Of a DNA stretch of 64,000 nucleotides, positions 47,119 through 58,639 are shown in pieces. A program made the translations under genes and the position numbers. The DNA comes from Incurvaria masculella. Its lineage: Eukaryota > Arthropoda > Insecta > Lepidoptera > Incurvariidae. The notes beneath the pieces were generated by a model, which saw only the letters and a list, made by a program, of their open reading frames with translations, was not told the origin of the DNA and did not search any database. The stretch covers positions 13,713,021 to 13,777,020 of the forward strand of contig OX335642.1 of assembly GCA_946894095.1 (NCBI GenBank), given 5' to 3'. Each line of letters opens with the position of its first letter. The stretch's first letter is position 1.

Positions 47119-50100
47119 GTGAGTGCTGTTGACTCGTCCGCTCCTCTTTTTCTATGTGGTTGACCACTGAAGTCCCTTTAACCTTCGATTGAAAAAAACT
47201 GAGATAAAATATTTTTATTATTATTAGGAGTTGCAATTCGCAACGTGTATTCACGCTTGCGTCTGCGCAAGTGAAATCTATGTTTCAATTGCACGAAGTT
47301 AATTATAAGCTAATTTTAACATAACATACCACCTATGGAGGCATCCAAAATCACCTGAACAATGGTATAGGTTTTAGTTTCTTGCTCCTACTGCTTGAGA
47401 TGCTTAATTCAACCCAATGGAAAAAGTCGCTCCTTTGTTGTCCTTCGACGTACTTATATATGCATTAAGTTTGTACCACATGTTTTTAATCTGGAAGTAC
47501 AAGGAGGTCCCGACCGACAGAAAAAATATGACATCGCTGAAATGGTTTTCTCACGTTCTCTTTCATTCAAGTACTTAATTCTGCTCACGTATTGTTTACG
47601 TCTCAATGCGCAACAGCTAGGGAATTCATCCATTTACCGTTCAATCCAGTCCGTGTAATGTAATAATGCACACTTTGAGAAAGAGTGTATAAGTCACGCA
47701 AGATGACGTAACGCCTAGGACTAGGTAATCAATCATCGCTGCGCTTTTCATTATCTTTTCTGTTAAGCTCGGCATATGGCGTACGCCAGGACCTCTTAAA
47801 AAGGCGCCCAACGACGCCTACGGGTTTTCCGACTTTCACAGGGGCTGCGAAAACTATGCCGGCCGGCCAGGTGCTTCTTCACATCATGTTCAAATCTTCA
47901 ATACTGCACAAAGTTTGTTTTTCCGTTCTATTGAGGAATTCATTTCTTATGAAAGGTTTTTTCAATATTTCTTTATTTTTAATAAACGAAGTTGATGTGT
48001 TTTCGATACAGATACACCCCATTAAGCGGTGCAGGAATTTATAAAATCAGTATAGCCATGCAGTATCGACCTCAACCGCACAGCCCAGTTAGCAGATACC
48101 CAACAGACAATTAAAAGCTTCCTCTTCGCTTAGCGTGAAGCATTTAGAGTACGGACCGACTCCGCAAACAACGCCTCCGCAAAGGATAAGCACGATGCAC
48201 TCACGCCGCTGCAATTTGACTCCACGAGCTATGAAGATGAGGTCTAAGTCAGCTCGCCAGGGCGACTTAACCCCGATCCAGCGACCCGTCCTCGCTAATG
48301 ACTATCTTCCTGTAGCTCGGAGAAATGAGAGTCGTACAATGAAAAGAATATGTAGGTCGCTCGGCATCAGCCGCACCCTCCGCTTGCAGAATTCCCATCT
48401 TAACCCTAATCATATATTGGTCAAACAGATGCTGCACTTGACTGGAAATCCCTACCCCGTCCGCTAGCACTAAACATTAACACTATCAGGGCAGTGAGGG
48501 AGGACCCAGAATGGAAATTTCTCAGCAAAGTTCTCACACAAACATTAAAATCCTACGAAATATCAGCCCCCCGTCAGTAAAATGCTGGATCCGCGTAAAT
48601 AGATAAAGCGGAACGCTTCGTCTGGTGAGAAGCCGCGGTTCTTCACACCACAACACGACGACGCAAGGTTTGGGTGAAAGTGTCGACGAGGCTGTAACTC
48701 GTTTGACGCCACATGAATATATTTTAACGCGCGCCAGATGTCAATCGGCGAGATGACCGTCCGTATCGGCGCTGGGCGGCTTTCTTCGCCGGCGCCGGCG
48801 CAGCGGCGGTAGAAAGTTTTGACAAACGCTCTGCGGACACGGACACTGGTAATGTGCATGCGCACACTTTTACTGTATTTTGCGCAAATATCGCGAGACC
48901 CGTTTTTTTTTGAGGTATCATTCGCGAGATGTGAAAGTATACATTTACAATCAGCGAAAGCGGACTGGAGCAATGTTTATTTTAACGCTCGCGCGAATAT
49001 TCTGTCTGCATCTTTCGACTCAATGCAATGCAATATCTCTGTATCGGCACGTCACGTCTGCAAAAGCGAAAATAGCACGGCATTAAAATCAGCAACTGGG
49101 TTGAATACATCAGAATAATTTGCCAACACTGATCAAAGCCGTTTGTCCTACATCCGTGCAGTGGAGGAACACGATCCCTATGATGTCGATGCTCGTTAAC
49201 TTTAATGAAGTGTAAGCTCCACGTTTTTTAAACAAATAACTGTTGATTCTCTTTTAGGTCAATGTAAGTTAACTGTAATTTATCCTGCCACTAAACATAA
49301 AGCAGATAGGTACTCTACCAACCCACCGAATCATCCGTGCCCCGAGCCAACAGTATGTTGCCCCCAATTCGATAAAAGTGAACAAAAAAACCCGCGGACG
49401 ACTCATCGGGTACCGTTCGCTAACCATTGAACCGCGATCTCGTCAAAGTACACGAATTAACTATATACATGACATATTATAATAAAAACGTTCCCTGCGT
49501 GGGCACCGCTCGGTTAGTCAGAGGCATGTCACGCCGCGCAGTCGGGACCGACTATTTCAAAAGCTTGCATCAATATCATAGCCAGGCAATCATTTCACAA
49601 CTGCTGCTCTGTCGCGTCACGCTTTGCGGCGACGTAGTATCAACGAAGTCCTGCCTTCCCGTTTTTGACAAAGCATTTTAACTCATTGCAGATGGCAGTA
49701 GATAGGCGATCGGGACGCTTTTGCCAAAAGGTGGATGAGGTACTGGTTATAAATACTGGGATACGTAATAAATACGAGGTTTCGTAATGATTATAATAAA
49801 ATAAAATTGTAATGAAATAATAAAAAAAATAACAAGCTCTCTTGAAAAATTGCTGTATAAATCAGAGCGTCGAATAGAGACCGGTAATCAATGGCAGTAA
49901 AGCCTAAGAGTGATTGTTCAAAAACTAAAAGTGTGTCAAGCGCGTAAAACTTTTTGCGCGTATCTTTTACGAGTAACTGTACTATCGCCGCGCAGCTGGT
50001 GGGTGGACAGCAATCTCGTCGCAACTGAACAATGAGACGATCGAAGTGCCGTTGAGATTAGACGATGGTTGCAAAATTCATTCTAGCAGCAAGAGTGAGT

Positions 50101-53100
50101 GAAAATGCGTAAGACAAAGTCTTCGAGACGGCATAATGAGAGTTCATCACAATGAGATAATAACGTTTGGGCAATCATCCAGAAGTCAATACAAAAGTGA
50201 AGGACAGCATGAATAGAGCACGAACAAAGAGGGTTGGACAAAGGGGTAGCGCTTTCATTGCGAGCGAAGATTTGTACAAAGGTTAAATAGACGCAAACTG
50301 ATATGCACATATATACGACCTTCACCCATGCTCATTGCAAAGCCTATCTAAATGCCCTTGTGTTTATTTGGACAGCCTTAAGTATAGCCCATGCAACTTA
50401 ACGCGGAAGCACTTAAATAGAACACACTGACTAAGATGGATCCGGAGCGGATATTAAAGTGTGTCGAATCACGATAGGTGTGTTAATAGAGAGCCATTAC
50501 TGCTTCCGTTAAAAAACCTACAGCTGCTCGCTGTAATGATAATATACTCACGCGCACTCGTGTTTCTTAGCCAGATGACCTCCGCAAGAAAAATCATTAC
50601 CTGGAACAAACAAAAGTAAAACATTAAATCATGTCCCGGCTCAAAAGTGAATGGGAACAGCAGGCCGTCTGTGTCTCAATTTGTCATGTTTCCCGATAGA
50701 TTTGTGTCAAGCCAGCTAGTTGGTTTCTCCGAACGGTGACAAGGTTGAGCCCCGCGAGACGAACGTAATAAACGATGCATGGCGCTGGTCGACTCCGGTG
50801 TCCGCACTCTTCTATCTGGCACTAAATCATGTTTTTAAATTTCTCCGGAAATAGCGCGTCTATTTCCGGCTGACCCATTACGCTAACCCCATTCCGCTAC
50901 ATTGTGCGTTGCACAATATTTACTCGGAAATATAAAACTAAATTAACTCCCAGTTTACGGCAGATTAAACACGAGACGCGGACGCGCTGTCGGCGCTGCT
51001 CTACATTCGAAGGTTTCTCGATCGGCACACGTAATTAGACGCAACAGATAGTGGGATGGTATTACGTACTAGCACCCGCTTATCCTAGTTGATACTTCAG
51101 CTTTCAGTAGATGGAATGAATTGAAATCATTCATGTAACGATAGTTAAATCCGAAGAGTACAATCATCAGTTCTTGGATGCGCATTTAACTCCTCTTTCG
51201 ACGGTCGTCTGCGTAACTTGGGGGTTCCTGTGTCTCGTCGCCGTTCCCCTCTCGCAACAGGTGGCCGCCAGCCGTCGCGTCGCAGACGGGTCCGGGAGGG
51301 CGAGGGATGGCGACGCAGGGCGGGCGGGGGCCAGGACACGTGCCGAGCCTCCGATCGATCCGCGACACTGTCACCCGCATGACCCGGTTACGGGCATGAT
51401 GACTGGCGCAACGTTTCACGAGTTCGGGAAATTGCCGAGTTATCGGCCTCGTCAATAGTAGACTCGATAGCCAACGGGAGGGTTAGCAATGAGCATACGG
51501 AAATGTGCTATAACGAATAGGTCCACTTATGAGGTGTTATTAACACACATCAAGGTTTTGGTGGATACATCGATGCAGTAAGCAATTTTGCAATACGCAT
51601 TGTGTTGTCGTTAAAATTGTTGACAATGCAATCGAAAGCGATATCATGAAGATACAAGTCCGTTGTAACCATGTTGACGTGAGTTTCCCGTTGGTCGCAG
51701 GCGTCGCGGTCGACGGAGGAGTGCGGCGGTGTGCAGGAGTCACCGCGCAGCTCGGCTCGCTCCTCGCCGCTCAAGGACGCATCCAACCTGCCCGACAAGT
51801 TCCTCGTCAGCCGCCACAATCCCGACAGGTAAACACGATTTGAACATGAGGCGTGGCTTCACCGAGAGACCCTTTCGACCTAACCACCGCTTGAGTCATG
51901 GAAGCCTATAAACGGCTGTGTTGTCGGCGTTTGCCCTATCGAGACTAGCGATGGTAATATTTAAAGAGGAACTTTATTTAAGCGCTTTATGGTCAGCTGG
52001 ACTGGATGTCCTTCGCCATCTCTGAGCCGGCGGTTGAAAGGAAAGAGTGGAAGAATAATGTCTGCTCTCCCTCTCATTCTGAGTTAGCGCCGATGAATTG
52101 AACGCGCAGAAATGCTTCCATCGGGGTCTAGGGCAGCGATGGCGTCGAGAAACATTCCGAAATGAGAAACGGGAAACGAATGCCTCGTCGGCATGACAGG
52201 AACCTTTTCACGCTCCTCTCAAAGGATCCCATGTTGCAATAAGCCCAAATAACGCTACAACGAGTGCATCCTCTCCGTCTGCAGGACGTACCGGCGCGAG
52301 TCGGTGATCGCGTCGTGGCGCGGCGTGAAGCGCGAGCGCGAGGCGGCGCTCGGCAAGCGGACGGTGTTGGTGCCAGCGGACGCGCACCGCGACTACCTCG
52401 GCCGCTCGCCCGCGCAGCTCGGCGTCAAGCGGTGCCGCAGCGACGTGGCCGCGCGGCCGCGCGTCCAGCGGCGCGTCAAGCGCACCTGCTCGGTCCTTCA
52501 CAGGTAACTTATCCAAACGAATCCGACCATCGAAACCTATTTTGCCCCATGTACGGGTGATTTTAAATATACCTGCAGCAGTGAATATCTTAGCAGATAA
52601 CATGAGATGCCATTACTTATTCTGTGATAAGATGAAGCAACATACAACAAAAAACAATGAGCAAAAAAAACCTCCAATAAAATTCAAAGTTTGAGAAAGA
52701 ATGTTCAAAGTCCTCCGTAAAATCACGTGACGCCTAGGGTTTTCGCTGCGCTTATGCTTTATCAAATTAATATAAGAAATATGTTTTTATTATTTCAATT
52801 TGATTTAAAATTATAATTGCGAAAGTAACTCTGTCTGTTGCATTTTCACGCCTAAACCGCTGAACCAATTTTGATGAATTTCGGTATAAAGAGAATCTGA
52901 ACTTCGGGGACGGATACGGGCTACCTTTTGTAACAAAAAATAAAACTCATAGGGTTGAAATAAGGGCTGAAAGTTTGTATGGGAAACACATATACTATCC
53001 AGGAAATAATTCAGCTCGACATCAGTCCAAAACGACATTGACCCGAGCGGAGTCAGGTACCTCAGCTTGTTTCAAATAAAGGTATATAAATCAACTCCGA

Positions 53101-54205
53101 GCCGCTTAACCTGCCCCCCTGTGATTAGTATTGGCCCAGAACGTTTTTTTGTGTGACTGGACATAAATGGCCAATACCACACCTACTGCCATGATAGTAG
53201 CCCAAATGATATTGAACGGATGGAAACTCGTTCTTTAAGGTGGCCCATCCCGCTCATCTCCCCATACATTAGGGGAAAGAAGATCACGCCCATATTTCTT
53301 GTCAGAGATCTAAAATTTTGCTCAAAATAGCTTTATTTGATCGAACTAGATGTCTGATGACCATTGGCATTGTAAAATTGTGTTTGGTTTCTAAGTCATA
53401 AGGTCCGAAAGTTTGAATTTTTCGCGCGTTTTATACAATAACTTTGGAGGTGGATTACGCAATGATAAAGTAAGAACATCTTAATAAGATTAGTTATCAG
53501 ACACAGCTTATTTAATCAAAATTTATAATCTATTTGGTTTTTGTTAGATTTTTGACTACAGCGGTCGTGGTTTACTTTTAGCTATAAGTCGTTTTGAAAT
53601 TAAAATTTTCGTAAATCTTACCAGATCATACGCTATGCACATTGTCTTTTTTGTGGACATGTTGCATCTTCCTCATCACAGAGCCTGTCTTATTCTTTGA
53701 AACAGAGAAGGTCCCAGAGCGCAACAGCACGGTTTTGTACCGTGCCCGCGAATGAGTTAGGCCCGCCGGGTTGGGCCACCTTAAATGCGATGGTAACGAC
53801 GTGGGCGGGATTAACCCAACCACCCAGTAGGTATGAAAAGGAACGAGGAATCCTAACAACGAACGAAATTCAAGCGGCACAATTTTACGTGCCGGAACCA
53901 AGACAGCGTAACGTTGCCATAACACGGTCCCTTATCCTTGCAGGTACGACCCGAGCGCCGAGCAGGTGGTGAAGGAGTACGTGTACCGGTCGGGCGAGCC
54001 CGCCTCGGACGGTGCGGCCGCTGCGCCCGCGCACTCCGCGCTCCACAAGTCGCGCTCGGAGCCCACCCTCCCCCCCACCCCGGCACCCTCCGCCGCCGCC
54101 GCCGCCGCCTCCACCCCGCCCGCGCCCGCCAACAAGAAGGTGCGCCGCTCCCTCACGACTCTGCTCAAGGCGCGCCTGCTCAACATCTTCTCGCCGAAGA
54201 GCTAG
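47077..54205 (+). CDS. Four-exon gene, unrecognised basic Arg/Ser/Ala-rich protein (~216 aa)
   Basis: Exons: 47077-47118, 51701-51828, 52285-52503, 53944-54205. Their 651 nt form 216 codons plus a stop, and phases agree at all three junctions (0/0, 2/1, 2/1). The model starts MLDKTSIGASWDSL and contains RSSARSSPLKDASNLPDKF, a basic segment (SWRGVKRERE, VKRCRSD, RRVKRTCSV), KSRSEPTLPPTP, a poly-Ala/Pro run and a basic end, KKVRRSLTTLLKARL...NIFSPKS. Most of it looks disordered, with RRES and RSEP-like serines that could be phosphorylated. I recognise no domain. The frame stays open upstream of the chosen ATG to about 46774, so the start is not certain and this could be one isoform of a longer protein. 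A TATA/Inr pair lies 165 bp upstream and a poly(A) signal 870 bp downstream of the stop. Confidence 0.68.
47770..47890. repeat. Dispersed repeat, atatggcgtacgccag family
   Basis: gcatatggcgtacgccagga ... ggggctgcgaaaactatgcc, in intron 1 of the plus-strand gene. Confidence 0.5.
48000..51700. other. Intron 1 of the plus-strand gene (3' part)
   Basis: GC islands at 48720-48800 and 51180-51400 have open frames on several strands but no consistent exon. A good acceptor (cgttcccctctcgcaacag, ending 51260) starts an open stretch that does not fit the neighbouring exons cleanly. No gene called. Confidence 0.4.
51701..51828 (+). CDS. Plus-strand gene, exon 2
   Basis: This 128-nt exon lies between acceptor tttcccgttggtcgcag and donor GACAG|gtaaac. 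It starts in phase 0 and leaves two bases. It encodes a Ser/Arg-rich segment with STEECGGVQESPRSSARSS and DASNLPDKFLVSRHNPD. The flanking introns are AT-rich; the exon is GC-rich. Confidence 0.72.
52285..52503 (+). CDS. Plus-strand gene, exon 3
   Basis: This 219-nt exon follows a strong acceptor (ctctccgtctgcag) and ends CACAG|gtaact. It completes the Arg codon from exon 2 and encodes TYRRESVIASWRGVK, REREAALGKRTVLVP, DYLGRSPAQLGVKRC and RPRVQRRVKRTCSVLH. It is strongly basic, with clustered Arg/Lys that could act in nuclear import or nucleic-acid or membrane binding; that is inference only. The region is one of the GC-richest in the window. Confidence 0.75.
52800..53045 (+). mobile_element. 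Helitron-like non-autonomous fragment
   Basis: It contains acgcctaaaccgctgaacca and attttgatgaatttcggta, phrases typical of the abundant non-autonomous Helitrons of Lepidoptera. It sits in intron 3 of the plus-strand gene. Related wording occurs at 37590-37650. Confidence 0.4.
53145..53850 (-). mobile_element. SINE split by TTAA MITE
   Basis: 53145-53234 (ggacataaatggccaatacc...) and 53785-53850 (atgcgatggtaacgacgtgg) read continuously once the MITE is skipped. Confidence 0.7.
53239..53780 (-). mobile_element. TTAA MITE family A, copy 3 (542 bp), inserted in a SINE
   Basis: TTAA at 53235-53238 and 53781-53784 flank it. Its length equals that of copy 2. It splits a minus-strand SINE fragment (53145-53234 and 53785-53850) and lies in intron 3 of the plus-strand gene. 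Confidence 0.88.
53944..54205 (+). CDS. Plus-strand gene, terminal exon 4
   Basis: This 262-nt exon follows acceptor cccttatccttgcag and runs to TAG at 54203-54205. It encodes YDPSAEQVVKEYVYRSGEP, KSRSEPTLPPTP, an Ala/Pro-rich linker and a basic tail ending LLNIFSPKS. A TTAA MITE inserted in a SINE lies only about 160 bp upstream of the acceptor. The end is clear; the protein family is not recognised. Confidence 0.75.
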
Positions 54206-54456
54206 GCTGCGCGCGCGCACGCACGACGAGTTTGCTCAAAATGCATTTTTTCTTTTCGGCGCAGCGCGAGCTGGGCCGACGCCGCGACGGAGGGATCACT
54301 GGAGAGAGTTGGAGACAGATAGGCCGCTCATATAGTAATTAAGTATTAGATAGAATGTTGGTTGGTTAAGATAGAGTTACAGTACAAAACAAGAAAGCCA
54401 CCTGGCCCTTATACTCATGATTTGGGTGTATATGTCGCAGGTTTATATCCGTTTAT

Positions 54457-54499
54457 CCGTATCTTGATCAAAAACCCTAGGTTTTTGATCAAGATACGG
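54457..54499 (+). repeat. Perfect hairpin in 3' UTR
   Basis: Arms of 18 bp (54457-54474 and 54482-54499, beginning CCGTATCTTGATC) flank a 7-base loop. A second inverted pair brackets it: TATGTCGCAGGTTTAT at 54431-54446 and its near complement at 54591-54606. Confidence 0.85.
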
Positions 54500-55074
54500 A
54501 AGAATACAAAATTGTTATTTAATCTCATCGTAAACCTGCGAAACTCTACCTAATCTGACCTAAACAAGTTTAAGTTAGACCCTGACTTGATCATAAACCT
54601 GCGGCATATAGAGATATATAAACTGTAAGCTTTAGATTCCGTACTATCCAAATGTATTATTAGGTAGCTAATTGTATGTTAAGAAAGTCTGAGAAGATAT
54701 GAAGAGAAATGTATGGTGGGGTTGTAAAGAAGACAAAATATATGATATTTTCTTTCTTAAATATCTTAACTTGTCAAGGAAAGTACATCTATAGCTATTG
54801 AAATGGCTATACAAAACTTGCTTTATCTCCGACGCCCGCCCATGCACGCAATAACGGCGTGATCACTACCCATCATGTATGGCATGGAGTATGAAGTATA
54901 GTGTGCGTGTAAGGAAAAATATTGTAAAGTTATTTCTTCGGGAAAGGTCTAAGTTGATGCATTTTAAATTATATAACATTATAAACAGTCTTTACAGCCC
55001 CATTGCGTCGTTGTGTGAATGTGTGCATGAACTATTATACTGTATACTCGCATAGCACATTAAGTAATAATTTT

Positions 55075-55080
55075 AATAAA
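55075..55080 (+). terminator. Poly(A) signal AATAAA
   Basis: AATAAA followed by a run of A lies 870 bp after the plus-strand stop codon. It is the first strong signal downstream. Confidence 0.45.
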
Positions 55081-55179
55081 AAAAAACCTCCTTAAAAGGA
55101 CACTTCTTATGCAGATTGCTCGGGTTTTTCAAGAGAATCCGATGACAATTCGCACAAAGTCAGAAAACAGGTTACAATG

Positions 55180-55382
55180 TTAAATTAACTCGACAATAGA
55201 ATAGGCAAGTGAATGTTTATATCTGACGTTTAGTTGCATTTCGTACCTACCATGCGAACTGTCAAACCACGAGTAGTTCAGCCAAGTGAACTGAAATCTA
55301 CTAGTTAGCATGTTACGAAAGCCAATAAAACGTCAGATATATTCACTTCCTTGCCTGTTCACCGGGAGAGTTATTTTACCAA
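55180..55382. repeat. Foldback element (~200 bp)
   Basis: aggcaagtgaatgtttatat-ctgacgtt at the left faces aacgtcagatatattcactt-ccttgcctg at the right; gttgcatttcgtac and gttacgaaagcc are also paired. A half copy lies at 44285-44400. Confidence 0.65.
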
Positions 55383-56085
55383 GGTAACGGCCCCAGTTCA
55401 GTGTCATTCACTCGCCGAGTGATGACACGTCTTGCACACGGTGCATTTCGGCACACAAAGGTAATATAATACCTTGCTGCTAGGGAATACCTTGCTGCTA
55501 GGGAATACCTAGCAGCAATTTTCTACGTAAAATGTTGTTTTGGGGTTGTCACTTAAATGTTGTCGGAATACTTACTGGTTCTGTTATTTTTAATTTCGAA
55601 GGACCATTCGCGACAGTTCAGCACCGCGAAACTAGCTTAGAGCTCATACAAGCGAAATGTGCCTGTACAGGTGCAGGAAATCGGGACTTTGTATGGAGAT
55701 GAGCTACTGGATGAAATCCTACTATATAATATATACTGTGTTACTGTGTTCGGGTGAATACGATATGTTTTCGAAGTGATTAATTGTTATTTTTGGCTGT
55801 TAGTTTTAAACCAGCAATGACAAGTGAACTAGTGCATGTACCGCAGTTATTTATAGGTGATAGGCGTATCCATTCCGATTAGTATTTTTTTATTTATTAT
55901 AGCTAATTTTGCAATCGTGTATTCATAAGTTTCTGTATTCAATTTTTAACGGCGCTTCCGCACCAACAACTTAATAAAATTAAAGCGCCTTGAACTCTCG
56001 TTTCATTTGCCTTTCCCGTAGTTTCTAATTAAAAACCAGTCTCGCTGTCGATCCGTGCAGGTTTTTGTCCGCTGTGATCTAACAA

Positions 56086-56135
56086 AAAACCGGACTAGTG
56101 CGAGACTGACTCGCGCGACGAGGGTTCCGTACAAT
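56086..56135 (+). mobile_element. Foldback (ACGG)n element, start fragment
   Basis: Diverged start accggactagtgcgagactg ... gggttccgtac, then poly-T. Confidence 0.55.
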
Positions 56136-56594
56136 TTTTTTTTTTTTAAATGTGATACAACTACAAATTATGCAAACTCTCCCAGATGTGGATGGTCAAG
56201 TGAGATTTTAAATGACGACACCTCAATGCCATAGTGGGTGCAAAAATACTAGAAAAATCATAATAACTGTATATCAAATTAATAATTTTCGGGTATTTTT
56301 CCTTTAATTGTGCTGTCTGTGAGGCCTTTCTTCTTGCTGAATTTCATGATTCAGCATTATTTTTACCAGCTCCAAAGGACTACATACCCTAAACTTAAAT
56401 ATTAATTTCCACTTAATACCACCACACGTTCCAGACAGCTACAGTCAGGCGGACAACAAAACATTTTTTTTAGGACGGCCACCCTAAAAATGCGCTGAGC
56501 TGTTTTCTTTGTAGCTAGACGCATATAATAACAAAGAGCGCCAAAGGATTTATGGACTAAAATTACAGAATAACAGAATCCAAAATAAAAACGC

Positions 56595-56865
56595 CATGGT
56601 TCGGAACCCATATTTAAGCGAACCTACTACCTACTACCTAGGTGGTAGGGTTGAAGCCCGCCCGGGTTGGTACCATCGCATTGGACAAAAAGATGGTCGA
56701 AGCGGCAATGAAAAATTGTCCGTGTTTTCCATCCAGTTCAATGTAGTCGTGCTCATAAAGCGAAGGTCCTGGCATGGCACCGAATTCCTTCCGGAATGTG
56801 GTGTATTGGGCTAATATCATTGCGGTAATTGTGTGGTATTAGTCATCCATGTCAGGTTGCATAAA
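56595..56865 (+). mobile_element. SINE, 5' truncated
   Basis: Starts within the body (ggttcggaacccatattta) and ends catgtcaggttgcataaaaa. Confidence 0.72.
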
Positions 56866-57125
56866 AACAAATCTAATATAGATAAAGTTAAAACAAAAAA
56901 TATATCAGCGCTCTTCAACATCTCATTATGGCTACGAGAGAGAGACAATGAAATCAATATTAAAAGATTAAACACATAAACAAATGAAATCTGAAATAGG
57001 AAAACATTTAATTCAACTGGGAAGAGAAGCTCCAGAAAAGCTTTCAAATTATATTTATTAACAAATATTGATATTTACCACTTTACTGATCTTACTTTGG
57101 ATGAAATTTTGTAATAAGTCTTTGG

Positions 57126-57351
57126 TTTTTAGGGTTCCGTACCCAAAGGGTGCCAACGAAACCCCATTACTAAGCCTCCGCTGTCCGTCCGTCCATCTCA
57201 TGGGCTGTATCTCATGAACCGTAATAGACAGCTGAAATTTTAAATTTTTCGGCAAATTAAAAAAATAACAAAAATTAAAGACAATAAATACGTTTTTTTT
57301 TTGTGATAAACCTTGTACGATGGTACGGAACCCTTGACTCACTTGGCAAGT
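57126..57351 (-). mobile_element. Foldback (ACGG)n element, minus orientation
   Basis: From agggttccgtacccaaaggg to ccttgactcacttggcaag, with only two or three tetranucleotide units. Confidence 0.8.
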
Positions 57352-57359
57352 TTAAAATG

Positions 57360-58560
57360 ACCGTTTCTGTATTATTCTTTAATTTAATTTTAGATTAATG
57401 TGGTACTTATAATATTGCAATTTGTTTTTTTTTATAGTATTTATGAACCCTTTTTTTAGCCAAGTATTTTTGATTACTATTAACATAATTTAAGCCTATC
57501 GAAAAAAAAGCGTATGCTTCAACACGGGACTTCTAGCAAAGCATTGGGGACCCAACAGGTTGATGCTGGACTACAACTCGCTTCACGGGTAAAACATTTT
57601 CTACAGATATTATGATTATGTATTGTGCCTTACCATTATACCAACAATACCATTTTTTGAGTATTTTTACAGGGTTTTATTTTATTTTTATTTTATTACA
57701 TAAAAAGCTTTTAGACACTTTAGCAAGACAAGCCGCAGCAGGTCTGAGAGGTTCCCGCTGTCTGGTGGTGTAGTTGTAGTAGTCACTGTTTCTAAGAATT
57801 ACTTGGATATTTTGTCGAATATATTTACTTGACAATGTCAAAATTCCAAGTTTGTTGAAAACACCTCTGCACGAGTTCTTGGTCCATTCCATACCCACTG
57901 CAGCACGAATGGTGCGCGAGGGGGCGGGGGAGGCGATGACGTCGCTCCGATATCGACCGCCCCCCACCCCCCACCCCCCACTCGACGGCTCACGCGGTCT
58001 CCCGCACCTGTGCATAAATGGGCCGGGGATTTAAATGCAGACCTCTGCCATGCAATGAAAGTCCCTGCACCACTAAACTGAAGATGACCTTTTTTGTGTT
58101 ATCTTGAAAATACCCTATATAGAGTTTATTTTAGGGTATTTTTTATTATTGCTTATTCTATGCAGATTTCACGCATTGGTGGTATAGGCGTCCCAATAGC
58201 AAACATTTACTATGATAAGTTCCTTTTCCGACCGCAAACGAGGAAAGGAAGAAACTACGTGGGATTTATGTAGCGGTCAGCAATGAAGATATACGATACA
58301 TATTGCCCCCACGTATTAATAAATAAGCTACTGTTTACTGACTCATGTAGTGTGTAGTTACTGACTACACAGCATGACGCGGGTTCGAAACACGTTGAAC
58401 TCGAAGATACCCTGGAAACGTTTCCAGATAAGGTCTCCAGAACATTTTGGCAGTTTAACACTAGAAAGATACAGGCATGTATATTCAGTGCGAAGCGGAC
58501 ACCGATTGCAGCATTGGTCTTCCATGGTACAACGCACATCGATGACCACGTTTATCTGAC
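57360..58560. other. No gene seen
   Basis: AT-rich sequence; a GC/C-rich patch at 57910-57990 without supported exon. Confidence 0.5.
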
Positions 58561-58563
58561 GCA

Positions 58564-58608
58564 TTCGATATGGCGTTTGAAGTTCAGGACTTCAAACGCC
58601 ATATCGAA
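58564..58608. repeat. Perfect 20-bp-arm palindrome
   Basis: Arms 58564-58583 and 58589-58608 (TTCGATATGGCGTTTGAAGT and its exact complement) around a 5-base spacer. Confidence 0.9.
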
Positions 58609-58639
58609 GATAAAGCTATGCTCGCCTTAGAAAAAGCAA

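Larger units (their letters stand above)
54206..55100 (+). other. 3' UTR of plus-strand gene
   Basis: Sequence after the stop turns AT-rich without family repeats until past 55.1 kb. It contains a perfect 18-bp hairpin (54457-54499) inside a wider inverted pair and ends near a poly(A) signal. Confidence 0.5.

Noticed and set aside
48563..48973. 136-codon minus-strand frame
   Set aside because: No domain, splice signals or promoter; lies in an intron of the opposite-strand gene, so treated as chance or repeat-derived.
51180..51460. Extra exon of the plus-strand gene after the acceptor at 51260
   Set aside because: No donor keeps phase 0/0 between exons 1 and 2 without ambiguity, and the codon pattern is weak.
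52264..52560. 98-codon plus frame starting MHPLRLQDVP
   Set aside because: Overlaps exon 3 in the wrong frame; the exon frame has matching splice phases on both sides.
53885..54220. Long minus-strand Gly/Arg-rich frame
   Set aside because: Antisense shadow of exon 4 caused by GC-rich composition.
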